A DNA stretch of 37,445 bases from Patescibacteria group bacterium (GCA_018813295.1 JAHJBZ010000072.1:1-37445), one strand, 5' to 3'. Positions 1-8,220 are shown, numbered from the stretch's first letter. Notes: generated by a model from the sequence alone, not told the origin. Numbers and translations are program-made.

Positions 1-312
1 CAAAGCTTAATAGTTACAATATTAGTAACAGGATTCTATTATATTGTGTTGGCACTAGTTGTTGATTTTTTTATTGTAAAACTTGTTATTTCTCAAATTT
101 CCTCCTATTGGTCTTTTGATATGAAATATATTTCTATAATACCCTTTCTAATTTTTATATTATCTATATTATTTGCATTTCAAACATCAAAAGAAGCAAA
201 AAGAATATTAAGCATAAAAAATAAATTCTATTGGGCTATCACAGTATTAAGTTTTTTTATATTATTGCTGCTATTGGAAGTTTTTCCGTTAAATTATGTA
301 AATATATTTTGA
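1..312 (+). CDS. Membrane protein, C-terminal part (5' end outside window)
   Basis: The frame is open from base 1, so this is the tail of a longer gene; the GTG at 46 is internal to the open frame. About 103 residues are visible. Three hydrophobic stretches are evident, roughly at visible residues 4-30, 46-60 and 78-95, separated by short basic loops (for example SKEAKRI). It ends in TGA. No motif or family is recognised. It converges on the minus-strand gene at 371-1102 with a 58-base gap that shows no convincing terminator. Function unknown. Confidence 0.6.
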   Translation, partial: QSLIVTILVTGFYYIVLALVVDFFIVKLVISQISSYWSFDMKYISIIPFLIFILSILFAFQTSKEAKRILSIKNKFYWAITVLSFFILLLLLEVFPLNYVNIF

Positions 313-370
313 GAATCTAATTATTTCATTGTTGTTTTTGTAGCTGGCTGTTGTGGTTGTAGATGAATCC

Positions 371-1102
371 TTATACTTCAAATTCCGTCCCGCAATTATT
401 ACATTTGTATGCGTTGCCTATGTTGACTGTAGGTCCAAAGCTCAAGCCCATATCTGATTTTATTACACCACATTTGGGGCATTTAATTCTATTCCGTACC
501 CCTGTCCACATAGAGTCGATGGTTGCCTCTTTCAATGGAGAGCTACCAGTGAAATGTTTTTTTAATAAACGTACAAATGCCTCGGGATCACTAACTATTC
601 TTTCCAGATCAAATTGATGTTTAAGTAATTCTGGCTCTTTATAGCCAGGGGTTTCGATTTCTTTGAGGGCTGCTTGTATTGATTGCTTTAGTGCCTTGGG
701 GTATTCTAAATCGCTCGGGTTATATCTAATTGATCTCCAATTTTTAATATCAAATGGAACTGCTTGACCATCTGGATATATTTGAATCACTGGCTTTTTG
801 GCAATGTGGCGTATTGCGGCCTCATACATCACATTGGGGTTTGGACCACTTTCGATAGTCTCACCAGTGTAATCTATAATGGCCAAATCGTCGTCTAAAA
901 TATGGTCAATTATTTGGTCTGTTATTAGTCCTGGTGCAGCAATACTGTCTGCTCTGATTGGCTCATATTTTGTGTTAATAGCTGGCTTGTAAATAAGATT
1001 CATCCATTGATCCACTCGCTCTCTGACAATAGAGCCAGGTTGGCCAATTGGGGTAATGATGAAGCATTTTTTCTTGGGATTTGCTTTTCCTGTCTTTGAC
1101 AT
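371..1102 (-). CDS. TIR/nucleoside 2-deoxyribosyltransferase-like protein with C-terminal zinc ribbon
   Basis: The 243-aa protein opens with CFIITPIG (13-20), the first strand of the nucleotide-binding fold shared by nucleoside 2-deoxyribosyltransferase-like and bacterial TIR-like domains. It continues with the IRADSI region (49-54), DDLAIIDYTG (71-80) and NPNVMYEAAIRH (88-99). In that last motif E94 occupies the position of the catalytic Glu of these families. PFDIKNWRSIRY (116-127) closes the domain. A C-terminal zinc ribbon follows: C208/C211 and C234/C237. Family members cleave N-glycosidic bonds, and many bacterial ones are NAD-directed immune effectors, but no sensor, cyclase or SAVED partner lies beside this gene. 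Role as an immune NADase is therefore only inferred. There is no Shine-Dalgarno before the ATG at 1102. Confidence 0.7.
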   Translation of the reverse strand: MSKTGKANPKKKCFIITPIGQPGSIVRERVDQWMNLIYKPAINTKYEPIRADSIAAPGLITDQIIDHILDDDLAIIDYTGETIESGPNPNVMYEAAIRHIAKKPVIQIYPDGQAVPFDIKNWRSIRYNPSDLEYPKALKQSIQAALKEIETPGYKEPELLKHQFDLERIVSDPEAFVRLLKKHFTGSSPLKEATIDSMWTGVRNRIKCPKCGVIKSDMGLSFGPTVNIGNAYKCNNCGTEFEV

Positions 1103-1150
1103 AATAAAATTTAAATTTATGACTCTAATCGTCTAAGGTAAGTATCTTAA

Positions 1151-1226
1151 TGGTGGGCCAGGTAGGAATTGAACCTACGACCAATCGATTATGAGTCGAC
1201 TGCTCTAACCACTGAGCTACTGGCCC
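1151..1226 (-). tRNA. tRNA with CAU anticodon (Ile2 or elongator Met)
   Basis: A full 76-nt cloverleaf on the minus strand with genome-encoded CCA (1151-1153). The acceptor stem is GGGCCAG/CTGGCCC and the D arm is GCTCAGTGGTTAGAGC. The anticodon loop is CTCATAA and the T arm carries GGTTCAA. It is not the initiator: base pair 1-72 is G-C and the anticodon stem lacks three G-C pairs. The TTGGTCG segment after the anticodon stem resembles tRNA-Ile2, which needs TilS lysidine modification, but elongator tRNA-Met cannot be excluded. Confidence 0.9.
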
Positions 1227-1297
1227 GCTCAAGGATCTAAGTTGAAAGATCGTAGTTAAAGATACAATATTTTTTTAAAATTCGAAACTCTAAATTC

Positions 1298-1380
1298 CTT
1301 GCTGGCTCCACGGCTTTGCCTGGAGCCAGTCAAGTCTGAATTTGGGCTCGCTGGACTCCACGTACAACGATGGAGCCAGC
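1298..1380 (+). repeat. Dispersed double-hairpin repeat, copy 1
   Basis: An 83-base element with two hairpins. The first pairs CTGGCTCCA with TGGAGCCAG around CGGCTTTGCC. The second pairs GCTGG.CTCCA with TGGAGCCAGC around CGTACAACGA. A second, diverged copy lies at 26273-26367 in the same orientation; both begin CTTGCTGGCTCCA and end CCACGTACAACGATGG plus AGCCAGC. No coding potential was seen. It sits between the tRNA and the promoter of the 605-aa gene. Confidence 0.8.
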
Positions 1381-1416
1381 TCAACGGTTTCGTGCTTTAA
1401 AATACAATGCAATCTA

Positions 1417-1445
1417 TTGTTTTAAGCAATAAAATGTGTTATAAT
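1417..1445 (+). promoter_or_regulatory. Sigma70-type promoter of the papain-like gene cluster
   Basis: TTGTTT (1417-1422) and a consensus TATAAT (1440-1445) are separated by 17 bases. Transcription would start near 1452, about 20 bases before the ATG at 1473. No Shine-Dalgarno lies between them. Confidence 0.65.
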
Positions 1446-1472
1446 TAATGGATATAATTATAACTTTGCTAA

Positions 1473-3290
1473 ATGCCAGGTACTGACGATTCACAAATCA
1501 TTGGACCGCAAAAGAGACCTGGATCAGCTCCTGATGTGACGTATGCAGATTTGATGGATGAAATTGGAGAATCTCCAGCACAGCAGCGAGAGGCCTTGAT
1601 GGTAGATCAGGAGTGGGAAGAGACGGTAAAAGCTGTAGGGCCGGCAGCACTTGTGATTGCGGGCATATTGCTTTTGAAAACTTTGGAAGAGAAAGAGGAG
1701 GAAGCTGAAGAAGTTGAGACCCAGGAAGATCTAGAAAAACCTAAGGCTGATATTGCACCATTTGTTGGTGTGGATGTTGTGCCAGCTGAGCAAGGTGAGC
1801 TATCTGAAGATCAGGAGCGTTTTGCTAAACTTCGGGAGGAATTAACTGAAGAAATGGGTGACGCCGAATTTGCTAATGAGGTTGCTTTTTATGCTCAGAA
1901 AATTTATGAAAATACTGCTGTTCCGCTTGAGTTTGGTAAAAAATATAGCTCAAAGGTAACCGTTGAAAATTTTGATGGTTCAGACCGCAGAATTACTAAT
2001 AATTGTGTTGGTTTTACAATGGCATCTTTGGCAGGTATTCCTTTTAAGATATCAGCAGAAGGGAGCAATGAAGGGCGTTATTTGAGTGCTTATGCCTGGT
2101 CTGGCAGGGATGGTTATCGCGATTTTATTCCAGATATCGTTGGTAAAGAAAAATTTAGATATGAAAGGGTTAAGCTAGATCCAGATCGCGTTGATGAACA
2201 AGTGAGCCAACACTTAGCAACAGGGGAATATGCTGTTGCTGCTTTTTTTAACCATGTTTTCTTAATTTATAAAGACATGGAAGGTGAGGTTAAAATGGTT
2301 CATTCCGGTGCGAATGTAGATGAGGCTGGAGTGGCCCAAGGTTACTCCAGGGCTAATGAAACTTCACTCTCTGCTTATGCAGTGCGCATGCAAAGACAAG
2401 GAAAGCCTATGCAGTTTGAGTTTGTAAGACTTCGCGATATTGTTGCTGTGGCAAAAAATTATAATAATAGAGAAGTCGATGAATTTTATCAGGCGGAAGC
2501 GATGCCTAGAGGTGCTACCACAGCTGAAGCAGTCAGGTTTGCTGAGCAGACTCAGGGTTTGGAATTTATGAGGCAAGGTGCTGTAGATAGCCAGGGGAAA
2601 CCTTACATCACTTTATCCCGCTTAATGGACAGAGTTGCTGATGTAAGTGGGACTTCTATGGCAATTACAGAGGTTAATTATAATTGGGATGTTCATCAGG
2701 ATAAAAATTTTGTAGGAAATAGGCAATGTGCGCGCACCGTTGGCAATATTTTAGGTTTAGGAGGTCCGGAAGGAGCACAGCATAACTGGATGTCTGTAAC
2801 ATGGGGGCTGGTTCCCGGGCTGATTGCCGGTAATCTTGAAAGAACCGGGCATACCGGAATTATTTATGGAATGGAGAATTTTATAAAGGGTGATGTTATT
2901 TGTTACAGGGGTGGCGAAGGAGCAACTGATTACGGTCATGGACGTTTTTCTCATGTGGGGATTGTGCGGGATGTTCTTACTATTGATGGTGAGAAATATA
3001 TTGCCATGCAGCATAATGGAAGCACCCGTTTATTAATTGACCTTCTCCCTCTTAATCCTGACCAAACTAAATGGAAGGAGTTGAAAAAAAAGATGGATAA
3101 TCCGAAAACCAGGGAAGAGTTTATTGCCCAGTATCCAAAACTGGCTCCTCTTTATGAATATAGAAGTGATTATCCTCAATCCGTTCAGGTGCTTAGGGCA
3201 AGGCCTATGGATACCTCTAAGGGCAGAGGAGGACGTATTGCTTTTGCTGTAAGAACTTCTACTTTGGTTCCGAAAAGGTATTATGCCTAA
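1473..3290 (+). CDS. Two-module papain-like (NlpC/P60-CHAP-like) protein with one membrane segment
   Basis: 605 aa. An acidic N-terminus carries one hydrophobic segment (about 55-69) followed by a Glu-rich linker. Module 1 (about 125-340) has NNCVGF (C178), NHVFLIY (H261) and VHSG (H277). Module 2 (about 355-595) has RQCARTVG (C419), FSHVGIV (H494) and MQHNG (H514). The order Cys, then His in a strand, then a third polar residue, resembles the papain-like NlpC/P60 and CHAP fold of peptidoglycan hydrolases and amidases; this is a motif-level guess. Module 2 is closely matched by the next gene and module 1 by the one after. There is no cleavable signal peptide, so the protein may be cytoplasmic or anchored by its single segment. 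Substrate unknown. Confidence 0.65.
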   Translation: MPGTDDSQIIGPQKRPGSAPDVTYADLMDEIGESPAQQREALMVDQEWEETVKAVGPAALVIAGILLLKTLEEKEEEAEEVETQEDLEKPKADIAPFVGVDVVPAEQGELSEDQERFAKLREELTEEMGDAEFANEVAFYAQKIYENTAVPLEFGKKYSSKVTVENFDGSDRRITNNCVGFTMASLAGIPFKISAEGSNEGRYLSAYAWSGRDGYRDFIPDIVGKEKFRYERVKLDPDRVDEQVSQHLATGEYAVAAFFNHVFLIYKDMEGEVKMVHSGANVDEAGVAQGYSRANETSLSAYAVRMQRQGKPMQFEFVRLRDIVAVAKNYNNREVDEFYQAEAMPRGATTAEAVRFAEQTQGLEFMRQGAVDSQGKPYITLSRLMDRVADVSGTSMAITEVNYNWDVHQDKNFVGNRQCARTVGNILGLGGPEGAQHNWMSVTWGLVPGLIAGNLERTGHTGIIYGMENFIKGDVICYRGGEGATDYGHGRFSHVGIVRDVLTIDGEKYIAMQHNGSTRLLIDLLPLNPDQTKWKELKKKMDNPKTREEFIAQYPKLAPLYEYRSDYPQSVQVLRARPMDTSKGRGGRIAFAVRTSTLVPKRYYA

Positions 3291-3292
3291 TT

Positions 3293-3335
3293 GACGAAAT
3301 AACGAAACAACGATACAACGATACGACGAAACAAC
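3293..3335 (+). repeat. Degenerate ACGATACAACGA-type tandem repeat
   Basis: Roughly five 8-10-base units of the form (A)ACGA(T/A)A(C/T) fill the spacer between the first two papain-like genes. The same oligonucleotide family recurs at 26140-26170 and 28496-28522, and in reverse at 28597-28620. Confidence 0.6.
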
Positions 3336-3366
3336 ATTATTGTTATCTAAGTATAATTAAAAATTT

Positions 3367-4335
3367 ATGACACCAGCTGGAGTACCAGAATTACTTCATG
3401 GGCCTGACGATACTGAACCAGACCAAAAATCTGAGGATGATGCATTGAGTGATACATTAATGACTGGGCGTGAATTGTATGAGAGGGCGAGTGTTAAGAT
3501 CAATCAACAGGAAATTTTAAGAAGGAAAGAAGGGCTGACTACGGATGAGGTTATTGGATATGTTAATATCACTGATGGTTTAGAATTTTTGAGATCTGGC
3601 GCAAGAGATCAGTATGGTAAGCCGTATTTTACTTTAGTCTATACTTTTGATCGAGCTGATACTTTTCGAGAGACTCATTATCCAATAAATCAAGTGGATT
3701 ATAATTGGAATGTTCATCAAGAAAAATATTTTGTAGGAGAAAGGCAGTGTGCACGTACTGTTGGTAATATTCTTGGATTTGGCGGTGAAACTGGCGGGAC
3801 ACATGACTATATGGCTGTTACAAAATATCTGGTACCTGCATTAGTTGCTGGAAATCTTGAGAGAACAGATGGGCAATATACCGGGATTATTTTTGGGATT
3901 GAGAATTTTCAAATAGGAGATGTAATTGTTTATAAAGGCGGTGATGATATCAATGATTACGGCCATGGCCGTTTTTCTCATGTGGGGATTGTCAGGGATA
4001 TTTTGGATATAGATGGAGAAAGATATATTGCCATGCAGCATAATGGCAGAACTCAGCTGCACATCGATTTAATTCCGCTTGATCCTGATCAAACTAGTTG
4101 GGAGAGTTTAGGTGAAAGACTGTCTGATCCCGAATCAAGGCAGGAGCTTATTGCACAGTATCCCGAGCTTGCGCCTATTTATGAATACAGGAAAGATTAC
4201 CCAGAAACTGTTCGGGTACTTGAAGCAGAACCTCGGGATGCGTCAAAAGGAAGAGGCGGACGTATTGCTTTTGCTGTGCGCACATCAACTCTTTTAACAG
4301 AGCCAGAAGCTCAAGAGTATTTAGCTTCGAGATAA
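3367..4335 (+). CDS. Single-module papain-like protein, paralog of module 2
   Basis: 322 aa. After an acidic N-terminus of about 60 residues, the protein matches residues 355-595 of the upstream 605-aa protein almost throughout: RQCARTVGNILG (C128), GHGRFSHVGIV (H205), MQHNG (H225), then SKGRGGRIAFAVRTSTL near the end. It has no transmembrane segment or signal peptide. A TATAAT at 3352-3357, nine bases before the ATG, would give a very short or absent leader; no good -35 accompanies it. Spacing to the next gene is 10 bases, so the pair is probably co-transcribed. It looks like a domain-fission or duplication product of the two-module gene. Enzymatic role is inferred only from Cys/His geometry. 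Confidence 0.65.
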   Translation: MTPAGVPELLHGPDDTEPDQKSEDDALSDTLMTGRELYERASVKINQQEILRRKEGLTTDEVIGYVNITDGLEFLRSGARDQYGKPYFTLVYTFDRADTFRETHYPINQVDYNWNVHQEKYFVGERQCARTVGNILGFGGETGGTHDYMAVTKYLVPALVAGNLERTDGQYTGIIFGIENFQIGDVIVYKGGDDINDYGHGRFSHVGIVRDILDIDGERYIAMQHNGRTQLHIDLIPLDPDQTSWESLGERLSDPESRQELIAQYPELAPIYEYRKDYPETVRVLEAEPRDASKGRGGRIAFAVRTSTLLTEPEAQEYLASR

Positions 4336-4345
4336 ATTAAATTAT

Positions 4346-5452
4346 ATGTATTTTCAATTTTTTAAAAATCATCGGTTTGTGTATGAGTTAGCCGATTCTG
4401 GTGATGTTAAACCAGAAATAGTTGCTGAGGAGCTTGATGAAGTTGAAGAAGATGTGGATCATGAAACAGTGGCAGACAAACAGAGAGTTGCAGCAAGTAA
4501 TCTTGGAAGAAAATTAGCAAGAGACGCCAATAGGGTACTTGGTGATGATATTACACCTGAACAAAGAGCTAGCGCGAGGAGCATGGGAAGAAGGATGCTA
4601 AAATCCTTGGAAGCATCTATTGGTGAAAGATCACCAGATGAAGTTGCAGATGTTTTGGATGATTTTCAAGAACCATCAGAAGAATATACAGCGTTGCCAG
4701 AAGGCATGACGCCAACCGCAGCCCAACAAATGTATGAACTTTTTGGTATCTTAGAAGAAGAGCGAGGTTCAGAGGTATCTTTTTATGCTCAGGAAATATA
4801 TAGAAATATTCAAGATGCACTTGAATCCGGGAGGTTCTATCTTACGGATGTAGTTGTTGAAAATTATGATGGCTCTGGGCGCGAAATATTAAATAGTTGT
4901 GTTGGTTTTGTAATGTCAGCTTTTGCAGGGCTTCCTTTTAAGGTTGCTAGTGGAGAGAATGAAAATTGTTATTTGAGTGCATATGGCTGGGGGAAGACAC
5001 ATCAGACACCTAAGGGAAAAGATGGTATGCAACACTTCATTCCCGATTGTGCTGGTGAAGGAGAACCACCTCGTTATACAGATGTTCAAGAGCTAGACCC
5101 AGAATCAATTGACGAGCAAGTGGGACAACATTTGGCAGTAGGGGAATATGCAGTTGCTGCGTTTATGAATCATGTTTTTTTAATTTATAAAGATGGTGCA
5201 GGTGTAGTAAAAATGGTTCATTCTGGTGCTGTTGTAAATGAACAAGGTAAAAGGCTTTCAGCTCCAGGCAAAAGCAGGGTTAATGAAACAACCTTAGCCG
5301 GTTATGCTAAGTATATGAAAAGACGCTATCCGAGATTAATGCAATTTAGATTTTTGCCTATTAGTGAAATTGTAGCAGCATCGGAAGAAAGGGATGATAG
5401 GGAAGTTTATAAATATTATTCCTTTACCCATCTGACCAGACGTGCGGCTTAA
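4346..5452 (+). CDS. Single-module papain-like protein, paralog of module 1
   Basis: 368 aa. The N-terminal 120 residues are charged and helical and unlike the other two genes. From about residue 125 it matches module 1 of the 605-aa protein: VSFYAQEIY, VVENYDGSGREI, NSCVGF (C185), GEYAVAAFMNHVFLIYKD (H276) and KMVHSGA (H292). The Cys and both His residues are conserved, which argues for an active enzyme rather than a decaying copy. It follows the module 2 gene by 10 bases and stops one base from the convergent rplI, leaving no room for a terminator. No signal peptide or membrane segment is visible. Function unknown. Confidence 0.65.
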   Translation: MYFQFFKNHRFVYELADSGDVKPEIVAEELDEVEEDVDHETVADKQRVAASNLGRKLARDANRVLGDDITPEQRASARSMGRRMLKSLEASIGERSPDEVADVLDDFQEPSEEYTALPEGMTPTAAQQMYELFGILEEERGSEVSFYAQEIYRNIQDALESGRFYLTDVVVENYDGSGREILNSCVGFVMSAFAGLPFKVASGENENCYLSAYGWGKTHQTPKGKDGMQHFIPDCAGEGEPPRYTDVQELDPESIDEQVGQHLAVGEYAVAAFMNHVFLIYKDGAGVVKMVHSGAVVNEQGKRLSAPGKSRVNETTLAGYAKYMKRRYPRLMQFRFLPISEIVAASEERDDREVYKYYSFTHLTRRAA

Positions 5453-5453
5453 T

Positions 5454-5897
5454 TTATTCCTCTTCTACTTTAACTACAATTTTTACTTCTACGCCTTCTG
5501 CTAGTTGTAATTTTACCTTGTGTTCGCCGAGGTCTTTTATGTGACTTTTCATTTTTACCGCTTCTTTGGCTATCTCTATCTTATGTTCTTTTTTCAAAGC
5601 TTCGATAATATCCTTTTCAGTAATAGAGCCATATAGTTTTTTGCCTTTGGCTTTCTTCTTGAATGTTAGTCCAACATTAGCAAGTGATTCTTTCGTTTCT
5701 TTTGCTTCTGCGATTACTTTTTCTAATTTTTTAGCACGTTCAGCCAGAACTTGTTCCGCTTTTTTCATTAGTGATGCTGTTGCTGGTTCAGCTAATTTTT
5801 GAGGCAATAGAAAATTACGAGCATAGCCAGATTTAACGGTTACTACGTCCCATTCTTGGCCTAAATTTGGAACACGGGTTTTTAGAATTACTTTCAT
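5454..5897 (-). CDS. rplI: 50S ribosomal protein L9
   Basis: 147 aa, the normal length for bL9. The N-terminal RNA-binding domain is recognisable from [13 protein letters not shown] and the [16 protein letters not shown] segment (22-37). A long charged connecting helix (about 42-75) and the C-terminal domain with [10 protein letters not shown] follow. bL9 binds 23S rRNA near the L1 stalk and helps maintain reading frame. Some CPR groups lack L9, so its presence is mildly informative about lineage. It lies downstream of the solute-binding protein gene and secG on the same strand. The start has no Shine-Dalgarno; the upstream bases are AT-rich. Confidence 0.97.
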   Translation of the reverse strand: MKVILKTRVPNLGQEWDVVTVKSGYARNFLLPQKLAEPATASLMKKAEQVLAERAKKLEKVIAEAKETKESLANVGLTFKKKAKGKKLYGSITEKDIIEALKKEHKIEIAKEAVKMKSHIKDLGEHKVKLQLAEGVEVKIVVKVEEE

Positions 5898-5923
5898 TTT
5901 TCAAATTTTATTGAATAAAATTT

Positions 5924-6018
5924 ATTACAAGATTACAAGATTCAAAATTACAAGATTATTTTTTCGTAGCCTATTTTATATTTAATTTTGTAATTTTGTA
6001 ATAACTAATTTTGTAATA
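5924..6018. repeat. AT-rich imperfect inverted repeat in spacer
   Basis: ATTACAAGATTACAAGATTC-type units on the left face TTTGTAATTTTGTAATAAC-type units on the right around a short centre (about 5961-5982). The whole spacer between the solute-binding protein gene and rplI could form a long, imperfect stem. Confidence 0.55.
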
Positions 6019-8220
6019 TTAAAATTGTTTAATTATCCAGGATAAAAATGTGAGAATACCAGTACCTTCTTTGAATGTGCGATCAACTTTAGCATACCAG
6101 TTTCCAACAGATGCAAAACGGTCACTGGTTGTTGCTAAATTATCGAAGGTAGCGTTTTGGATTTTATCTGACAAGGCAAAGTAATAAGTAGGGCTATAAA
6201 GGAAAACTGCAGGCACTTCCTGGCTAATGATCTGCTGAATGTCGTTCAGTGTGTTTTTGCGATCTTCAGCTTCTGTTTCGTATCGCGCTTTTTCCAGCAA
6301 GCTATCTACAACGAAATTTTTGAATTGTGAAAGATTTAATCCGCTCTCATTAGCCTGGCTACTATGCCAGTAAGGATAAGCGTCGAGATTATACCCCAGG
6401 TTCTGACCAAAAATCAACAAGTCATATTCACGGCTGCTCACACGCTGTTGAAATATTCCGTTATCTAAAACTTCAATATTCAAATCAACGCCAATTTTTT
6501 TCCACTGTTCCTTTATAATTTCAGCAACCTGGCTGTAGGCTTCCGGCTTCATGCTTGTAATTAAATTTAAGGTCAATTTTTCTCCTTCTTCATTTTCTCT
6601 GATTGGCAATTCTTCAGCGACTTCATTTTCTATTTCCAGTTGTTGTTTTTCTTCTTCAAAGAAAGTGGTTTTAGTTCCATAAGTGATTGTAATAGCATCA
6701 ATTAATGTTGTTTCACCGTTGAAATCTGTTGCATACACTTCAAATATATTTTCTCCAAGCTTAAGGTTGTCGTATTCAGTGGTGGCCATGTAACTCCACC
6801 CAGGATCTCCAGGGACATATTTGCTTAGTTCATAATCGTTAACTGCAATTGATTTTGTGTTTGCTGGCGCTGTTCCTGTAATAGTAACTCTGGTATCGGT
6901 TGTTCTGTAATCCTTTCCTTCGTTAGGGCTATTTATATAGGTGACTTCACTTGTGCCTATGTCTTCGTTGATATCTTCGCATTCTTTGTCGTTTTCTTCA
7001 CACTCTTCTTCCAGAGACGCAGGATCCTGCGTCTCTACGTCATCCTCCTCCTCGGACGCGAGATCTCGCGTCCCTACTTCGCATTCTTCGTCGTCTTCTT
7101 CGCATTCTATTTCTTCTTCATCTTTGCTAGGAATTTTCCACTCAGTATCAAATAGGGCTCCGTTTGCTTTTTTTACACTGTATTGATGAACCCAATTTTC
7201 CTGGTCGATTTCAAGAAGCGGTGTGTCTATTGTTTTATTCTGGCCGATTTCTTCTATTAAACCTTCTTTATCCGTTCCCAATTGCAGGGCCAAACGCACA
7301 ATGCTTCCTTTCAGCTTAGGTGATTCGTTGTTAATGAATATGGCTACATATTGCGGAAGGTGATAACGCACTAAAGTCATTTTTTTAACGACTTTATCAG
7401 TGTATTCTGCTGGCACGTTCCTAACTCCGTCCAAATCGCTTAATTTTTTTTGCAGATCCTGGAATGTTGGGAATACTTTAATTAAAATATTTTCGATGTG
7501 TGCGGGTGAATCGTAATAATCCTCAAAAGCCTCCAGGCTTATTTCTACGTGATCACCGAAATGGTTTTGAGCTATAAATTTATATCTACCCGAACCTGTT
7601 GGCATAAAGTTGAATGGGGCTGTTTCCAGGTATTCAATAGACTCATTTTCTAATAAGTGGCGAGGAAGCAGTCCTGTCATTGTTTTTACCAAAAAGAAAG
7701 AATCAGGTCTTTCGAGTAGGAACTGTACTGTTCGTTCATCAATTTTATCTATTCTTATTCCGCTGTAATCGTTGTAATTTAAAATAGTACCATTAAATAC
7801 AGGATTCTTTATCACGTCGTTGTAGGTAAACATTACATCATCTGCTGTAACCGGCTCTCCGTCATGCCATTTTGCCCCTTCCTTGATTACAAATGTGTAT
7901 TCCTTTCCATTAGAGGAAACTTTGAAGTTTGCAATGTCACCAACGATATCTTGTGTTTCTGAATCATATTTTGTTAGTCCGGAAAAAATCAATTGAGTCA
8001 GATCATGAGTAATAGATCCCTGATGAACAAAAAGAGGATTTAACATTTCAATTGTTCCGACAGCACCTTCAGCGTAAACGCCTCCATCCACTGGTGTAAA
8101 ATCCGTGTGTTCTAAATAAAAAGCATGAGCTATTTGGAAGCCTGCAATAACTACAATCAAAGCCAAAAAGGCTATTATAATTTTTTCGACTTTATTCAAG
8201 TGGCTAATAACTTTCTTCAT
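6019..8220 (-). CDS. Family-5 peptide/oligopeptide solute-binding protein with inserted Ig-like domain
   Basis: 733 aa. An N-terminal hydrophobic segment (13-33) without a clear lipobox suggests membrane anchoring outside the cell. The SBP_bac_5 fold is clear: LNPLFVHQGS, YTFVIKEGAKWHDGEPVTAD (108-127), VMFTYND and GSGRYKF in the N-lobe, and LTLNLITSMKP, IIKEQWKKIGVDL, YDLLIFGQN and NTLNDIQQIISQEVPAVFLY in the C-lobe. Between the lobes lies an insertion: a very acidic Cys-containing linker (366-420) and an Ig-like/cadherin-like beta domain (about 424-516). The linker contains two DNA palindromes translated in frame. Family members bind peptides for ABC import, but no permease or ATPase is in this window. 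The DNA runs secG, then this gene, then rplI on the minus strand. Start at MKKVISHL is supported by the following membrane segment. Confidence 0.9.
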   Translation of the reverse strand: MKKVISHLNKVEKIIIAFLALIVVIAGFQIAHAFYLEHTDFTPVDGGVYAEGAVGTIEMLNPLFVHQGSITHDLTQLIFSGLTKYDSETQDIVGDIANFKVSSNGKEYTFVIKEGAKWHDGEPVTADDVMFTYNDVIKNPVFNGTILNYNDYSGIRIDKIDERTVQFLLERPDSFFLVKTMTGLLPRHLLENESIEYLETAPFNFMPTGSGRYKFIAQNHFGDHVEISLEAFEDYYDSPAHIENILIKVFPTFQDLQKKLSDLDGVRNVPAEYTDKVVKKMTLVRYHLPQYVAIFINNESPKLKGSIVRLALQLGTDKEGLIEEIGQNKTIDTPLLEIDQENWVHQYSVKKANGALFDTEWKIPSKDEEEIECEEDDEECEVGTRDLASEEEDDVETQDPASLEEECEENDKECEDINEDIGTSEVTYINSPNEGKDYRTTDTRVTITGTAPANTKSIAVNDYELSKYVPGDPGWSYMATTEYDNLKLGENIFEVYATDFNGETTLIDAITITYGTKTTFFEEEKQQLEIENEVAEELPIRENEEGEKLTLNLITSMKPEAYSQVAEIIKEQWKKIGVDLNIEVLDNGIFQQRVSSREYDLLIFGQNLGYNLDAYPYWHSSQANESGLNLSQFKNFVVDSLLEKARYETEAEDRKNTLNDIQQIISQEVPAVFLYSPTYYFALSDKIQNATFDNLATTSDRFASVGNWYAKVDRTFKEGTGILTFLSWIIKQF
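7013..7036. repeat. Perfect 24-base palindrome inside coding sequence
   Basis: Half-arm AGAGACGCAGGA meets its exact complement at the axis 7024/7025. It encodes residues about 396-403 (ETQDPASL) of the solute-binding protein. It shares GTAG(A/G)GACGC..GATC..GCGTC with the next palindrome when read on the minus strand. Confidence 0.9.
7054..7073. repeat. Perfect 20-base palindrome inside coding sequence
   Basis: GGACGCGAGA followed by its exact complement, 17 bases from the 24-base palindrome. It encodes residues about 383-389 (GTRDLAS). Both palindromes are followed on the plus strand by TAC, indicating copies of one element type. Confidence 0.9.

Noticed and set aside
363-617. Plus-strand frame overlapping the TIR-like gene
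   Set aside because: It lies wholly inside the minus-strand gene, and its product lacks any motif; the minus-strand protein has clear motifs.
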